Shown: positions 35,711 through 37,823 of the stretch, in pieces
Layout of the letters: every line of letters begins with the position of its first letter
Numbering within the stretch: position 1 is the first letter of the stretch
From: Zetaproteobacteria bacterium
GTDB taxonomy: Bacteria; Pseudomonadota; Zetaproteobacteria; Mariprofundales; Mariprofundaceae
Length of the DNA stretch: 37,823 bases
Direction: 5' to 3'
Assembly: GCA_021545645.1 (NCBI GenBank)
Contig: JAJRWP010000024.1
Location: 1 to 37,823 of the forward strand
Made by a program: the position numbers and the translations under genes
The notes under the pieces: model-generated
What the model saw: the letters and a program-made list of their open reading frames with translations, nothing else
Told to the model about the DNA's origin: nothing
The model's database searches: none

Positions 35711-37300
35711 TCAGGCGGCGACAGAGAGCGGCATCTCCCCTTGCGAAGCCTCCTGCGGGCTTGCCTGCGTAGTGACATAGCCTTTGTCGATGACGCTGAG
35801 CGCCACCTCCACCACGTCTGCATCAAATTGCGTGCCAGAATTGCGTTTTAACTGATCCACACAAAAGGACATCGGCTGCGCCATACGATAAACACGGTGG
35901 CTGGTCATCGCATCAATCGCATCGGCAACACAAACAATGCGTGCCGCAAACGGAATCTGATCACCTTTCAAACAATCGGGATAACCGTTGCCATCAATAC
36001 GTTCGTGATGATGACGCACCACCTGACGTTCATAAACCAGCGTATCCATATGCCGCAAAATGGCGTCACCAATGCCCGGATGCGCTTTCATCACGGCGAA
36101 TTCCCGATCTGTATAGCGTCCCGGTTTGAGCAGCACCGCATCGGGAATCCCCGCCTTACCGATGTCATGCAAACGACCACCCGTACGAATCAAATTCACC
36201 TCGTCAGCAGCAAAGCCTAAACCGTTGGCCAACAAAACCGCCAATTTTCCGACACGCTCCGAGTGATCGCGCGTGTAACGATCCCGCGCTTCCAGCGAAT
36301 GCACCAGTGCAATTAAGGTTTCCATCGCACTATCGCTTAGCGCTGCATGCACAGCCCGATTATCCAACAACGTATCAAGCTGGCGAATTAACATACCAAG
36401 CAAATGTCGGTCATCCTGACTGATGTGCTGTTCGTCGGCATGCCGGTCCATCAAACACAACACACCCATCGCTGTTTCCTGCAAGCGCATCGGCCAAGCC
36501 ATAAAATTTTCTGCATCCACCTGCGGCCAGCAAACATGCAGCTTACCGGCTTCGCTTGTCATCTCGACAGATTTTCCGTTCGCCTGTAGTAATTCTGCAA
36601 ATGGCGTATCGTCCAGCGCGCATGTCGGCGGCGCGATTTCCAGTTGCTTATTATTCGGTCCGCATTGTTTTGCAGCCATGACCAGCCGCCGTTTTCCACG
36701 ATCATACAAACAGGTAAAACCACGATCCGCACGCGCAATATCCAAGGCAATACTCAGCGCACTGCGGCAAAGGTCTGCGATCTCATGCTTGTGCGGGAGT
36801 TCATTGATAATGCGGAACAAGAGACTCTTATTGCGATCCATATCGAAAAGCTTGGGCAATAATTTCCCATCGAGGGACTCATTGTTTTCGCCTGCATCGT
36901 CAGAGCGTAATATTGATTTTGATGCATCGTCTGCTTCGTCGCCCAGCAACGCTTTGACCGATGCCTCCAGCTCCACAGGTTTAAACGGCTTGGCCAACAC
37001 ATGTTGGATACCAAGCTCCTCGGCCCGTTGAATGCGCGTCGGCGAAAGAAAACCACTGACCATAATGATCGGAACTTGGTTTCCCCGCTCGCGGATTTCG
37101 GCAATAAAATCAAGACCCCGGCCATCGCCGAGGTTGCAATCAGTGATAATGGCATCCCAGTGCTGAGAATTGAAAACCTCCTGCGCCTCGGCCAGAGATG
37201 CGGCTTCGCAAACATTTAGCGGTTTATCAATATCGTTGATGGTATCAACGATAACCTCGCGCACCGCCAATTGATCTTCGATCACTAAAAGGTGTTGCAT
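35711..37300 (-). CDS. Response regulator with GAF and HD-GYP domains (probable c-di-GMP phosphodiesterase)
   Basis: 529 aa. An N-terminal receiver (phospho-acceptor D54 in DAIITDCNLGDG, K104 in LAKPFKP) leads to a GAF-like central region (about 155-310) and a C-terminal HD-GYP domain: RDHSERVGKLA, RLHDIGKAGIPD (HD 378-379), KAHPGIG, HHHERIDGNGYP (GYP 439-441). All metal-ligand motifs are present, so it should hydrolyse c-di-GMP. The ATG at 37300 shares one base with the stop of the upstream receiver gene (TGATG); the GTG one codon earlier is less likely. PilZ follows. Confidence 0.95.
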   Translation of the reverse strand: MQHLLVIEDQLAVREVIVDTINDIDKPLNVCEAASLAEAQEVFNSQHWDAIITDCNLGDGRGLDFIAEIRERGNQVPIIMVSGFLSPTRIQRAEELGIQHVLAKPFKPVELEASVKALLGDEADDASKSILRSDDAGENNESLDGKLLPKLFDMDRNKSLLFRIINELPHKHEIADLCRSALSIALDIARADRGFTCLYDRGKRRLVMAAKQCGPNNKQLEIAPPTCALDDTPFAELLQANGKSVEMTSEAGKLHVCWPQVDAENFMAWPMRLQETAMGVLCLMDRHADEQHISQDDRHLLGMLIRQLDTLLDNRAVHAALSDSAMETLIALVHSLEARDRYTRDHSERVGKLAVLLANGLGFAADEVNLIRTGGRLHDIGKAGIPDAVLLKPGRYTDREFAVMKAHPGIGDAILRHMDTLVYERQVVRHHHERIDGNGYPDCLKGDQIPFAARIVCVADAIDAMTSHRVYRMAQPMSFCVDQLKRNSGTQFDADVVEVALSVIDKGYVTTQASPQEASQGEMPLSVAA

Positions 37301-37773
37301 CACTGATCTTTGTGCTGTGCGTCGTATGCCTTTAAGGCATGTTGATCGGCCATACGCACAATTGGAATGGCGGTATCAGTTCCGGCTAGGTATTTGCGTA
37401 ACAACGTCTGATAACGCGCCGCATTATCTAAGCGCACATGAATTTCCGGCAATTGAAAAGGCTTGCTGACAAAATCGTATGCCCCCTGTCGCACAGCATC
37501 CAGCGCATCCTGAATACCGGAATAACCGGTCATCAGTATGACCAGTGTTTTTTGTGGTTGCCCACTGGCCTCACGCAGAATGCTTAAGCCATCGGCTCCG
37601 GGCAGCACCAAATCGGTCAACACAAGATCGTACTGGCCGCTGCGTAAGGCCTGCATGGCAGTATCGCCGCGTAAATGCAATTCCACATCGAAACCCGATT
37701 CCTGAAGGTACTCCTCCAGCAAAGCAGCCAATGCCTCGTCATCTTCGACAACGAGCAAGCTCACCCGACTCAT
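37300..37773 (-). CDS. Single-domain response regulator
   Basis: 157 aa with one receiver domain: acidic pocket VVEDDEA, phospho-acceptor D54 in VLTDLVLPGADG, T82 and K104 (VSKPF). After the receiver there is only a short helical tail (ARYQTLLRKYLAG...), with no output domain. It is translationally coupled to the REC-GAF-HD-GYP gene downstream and to an open frame upstream (ATGA), so it probably works in a phosphorelay controlling c-di-GMP turnover. Confidence 0.93.
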   Translation of the reverse strand: MSRVSLLVVEDDEALAALLEEYLQESGFDVELHLRGDTAMQALRSGQYDLVLTDLVLPGADGLSILREASGQPQKTLVILMTGYSGIQDALDAVRQGAYDFVSKPFQLPEIHVRLDNAARYQTLLRKYLAGTDTAIPIVRMADQHALKAYDAQHKDQ

Positions 37774-37823
37774 GAACCTGATACCGAACGAGCGCTATAC
37801 ATTTGCAACAATTGATTTTCCAG
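37770..37823 (-). CDS. C-terminal end of an upstream gene (cut by window edge)
   Basis: An open frame enters from the right edge and ends LENQLLQMYSARSVSGS with TGA at 37772-37770, which overlaps the ATG of the receiver gene by 4 bp. Identity cannot be given from 17 residues; a sensor kinase would fit the context. Confidence 0.5.
   Translation of the reverse strand: MENQLLQMYSARSVSGS

Overview
The window suggests a Gram-negative, respiring, probably microaerophilic proteobacterium with roughly 50% G+C. Evidence for this is a complete cbb3-type cytochrome oxidase locus with its own assembly genes, the peptidoglycan recycling ligase Mpl, a TolC/RND export pair, OxyR beside a secreted-type catalase-peroxidase, and a c-di-GMP signalling cluster with a sigma-54-like promoter. 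The mix would fit a microaerophile such as a Zetaproteobacterium, but no single marker fixes the taxonomy.

Layout. 1-118: N-terminus of a response regulator cut by the window edge, apparently starting at ATC. 0.36-10.5 kb: respiratory locus. On the minus strand it reads ccoN-ccoO-ccoQ-ccoP-(37-aa membrane peptide)-terminator-ccoG-ccoH-ccoI, then ccoS and a SafE/DsbD_2-type membrane protein. A soluble cytochrome c gene with a strong promoter and terminator lies on the plus strand between ccoI and ccoS. CcoNOQP is the oxidase, CcoG/H/I/S assemble it and supply copper, and the cytochrome c may be an electron donor.

10.78-15.16 kb: a small integrative element bounded by perfect 22-bp direct repeats. 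It carries a P4-type tyrosine integrase, a coupled unknown gene, an AlpA-like regulator, three tightly coupled small genes (one with two Cys-rich CSLWP-type repeats, one winged-helix) and four iteron-like repeats. A 327-bp MITE with 25-bp inverted ends and a 9-bp target duplication sits inside it. No capsid, portal, terminase, partition or conjugation genes are visible. It lies between ccoN and tRNA-Ser(CGA).

15.27-23.5 kb: housekeeping genes: tRNA-Ser, accA, dnaE, trmL, mpl, a DUF374 acyltransferase with an in-frame stop, and a carboxylesterase. 23.6-26.9 kb: divergent katG/oxyR pair. 26.9-33.0 kb: unknown gene, efp, and a tolC-like/RND pair without an adaptor gene. 33.3-37.8 kb: c-di-GMP region with a sigma-54-like promoter, a small unknown protein, a GGDEF cyclase, a PilZ protein, a REC-GAF-HD-GYP regulator, a single-domain receiver and the tail of a further upstream gene.

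The least explained part is the 4.4-kb element: a minimal satellite-like or plasmid-like island with its own repeat array and a nested MITE.
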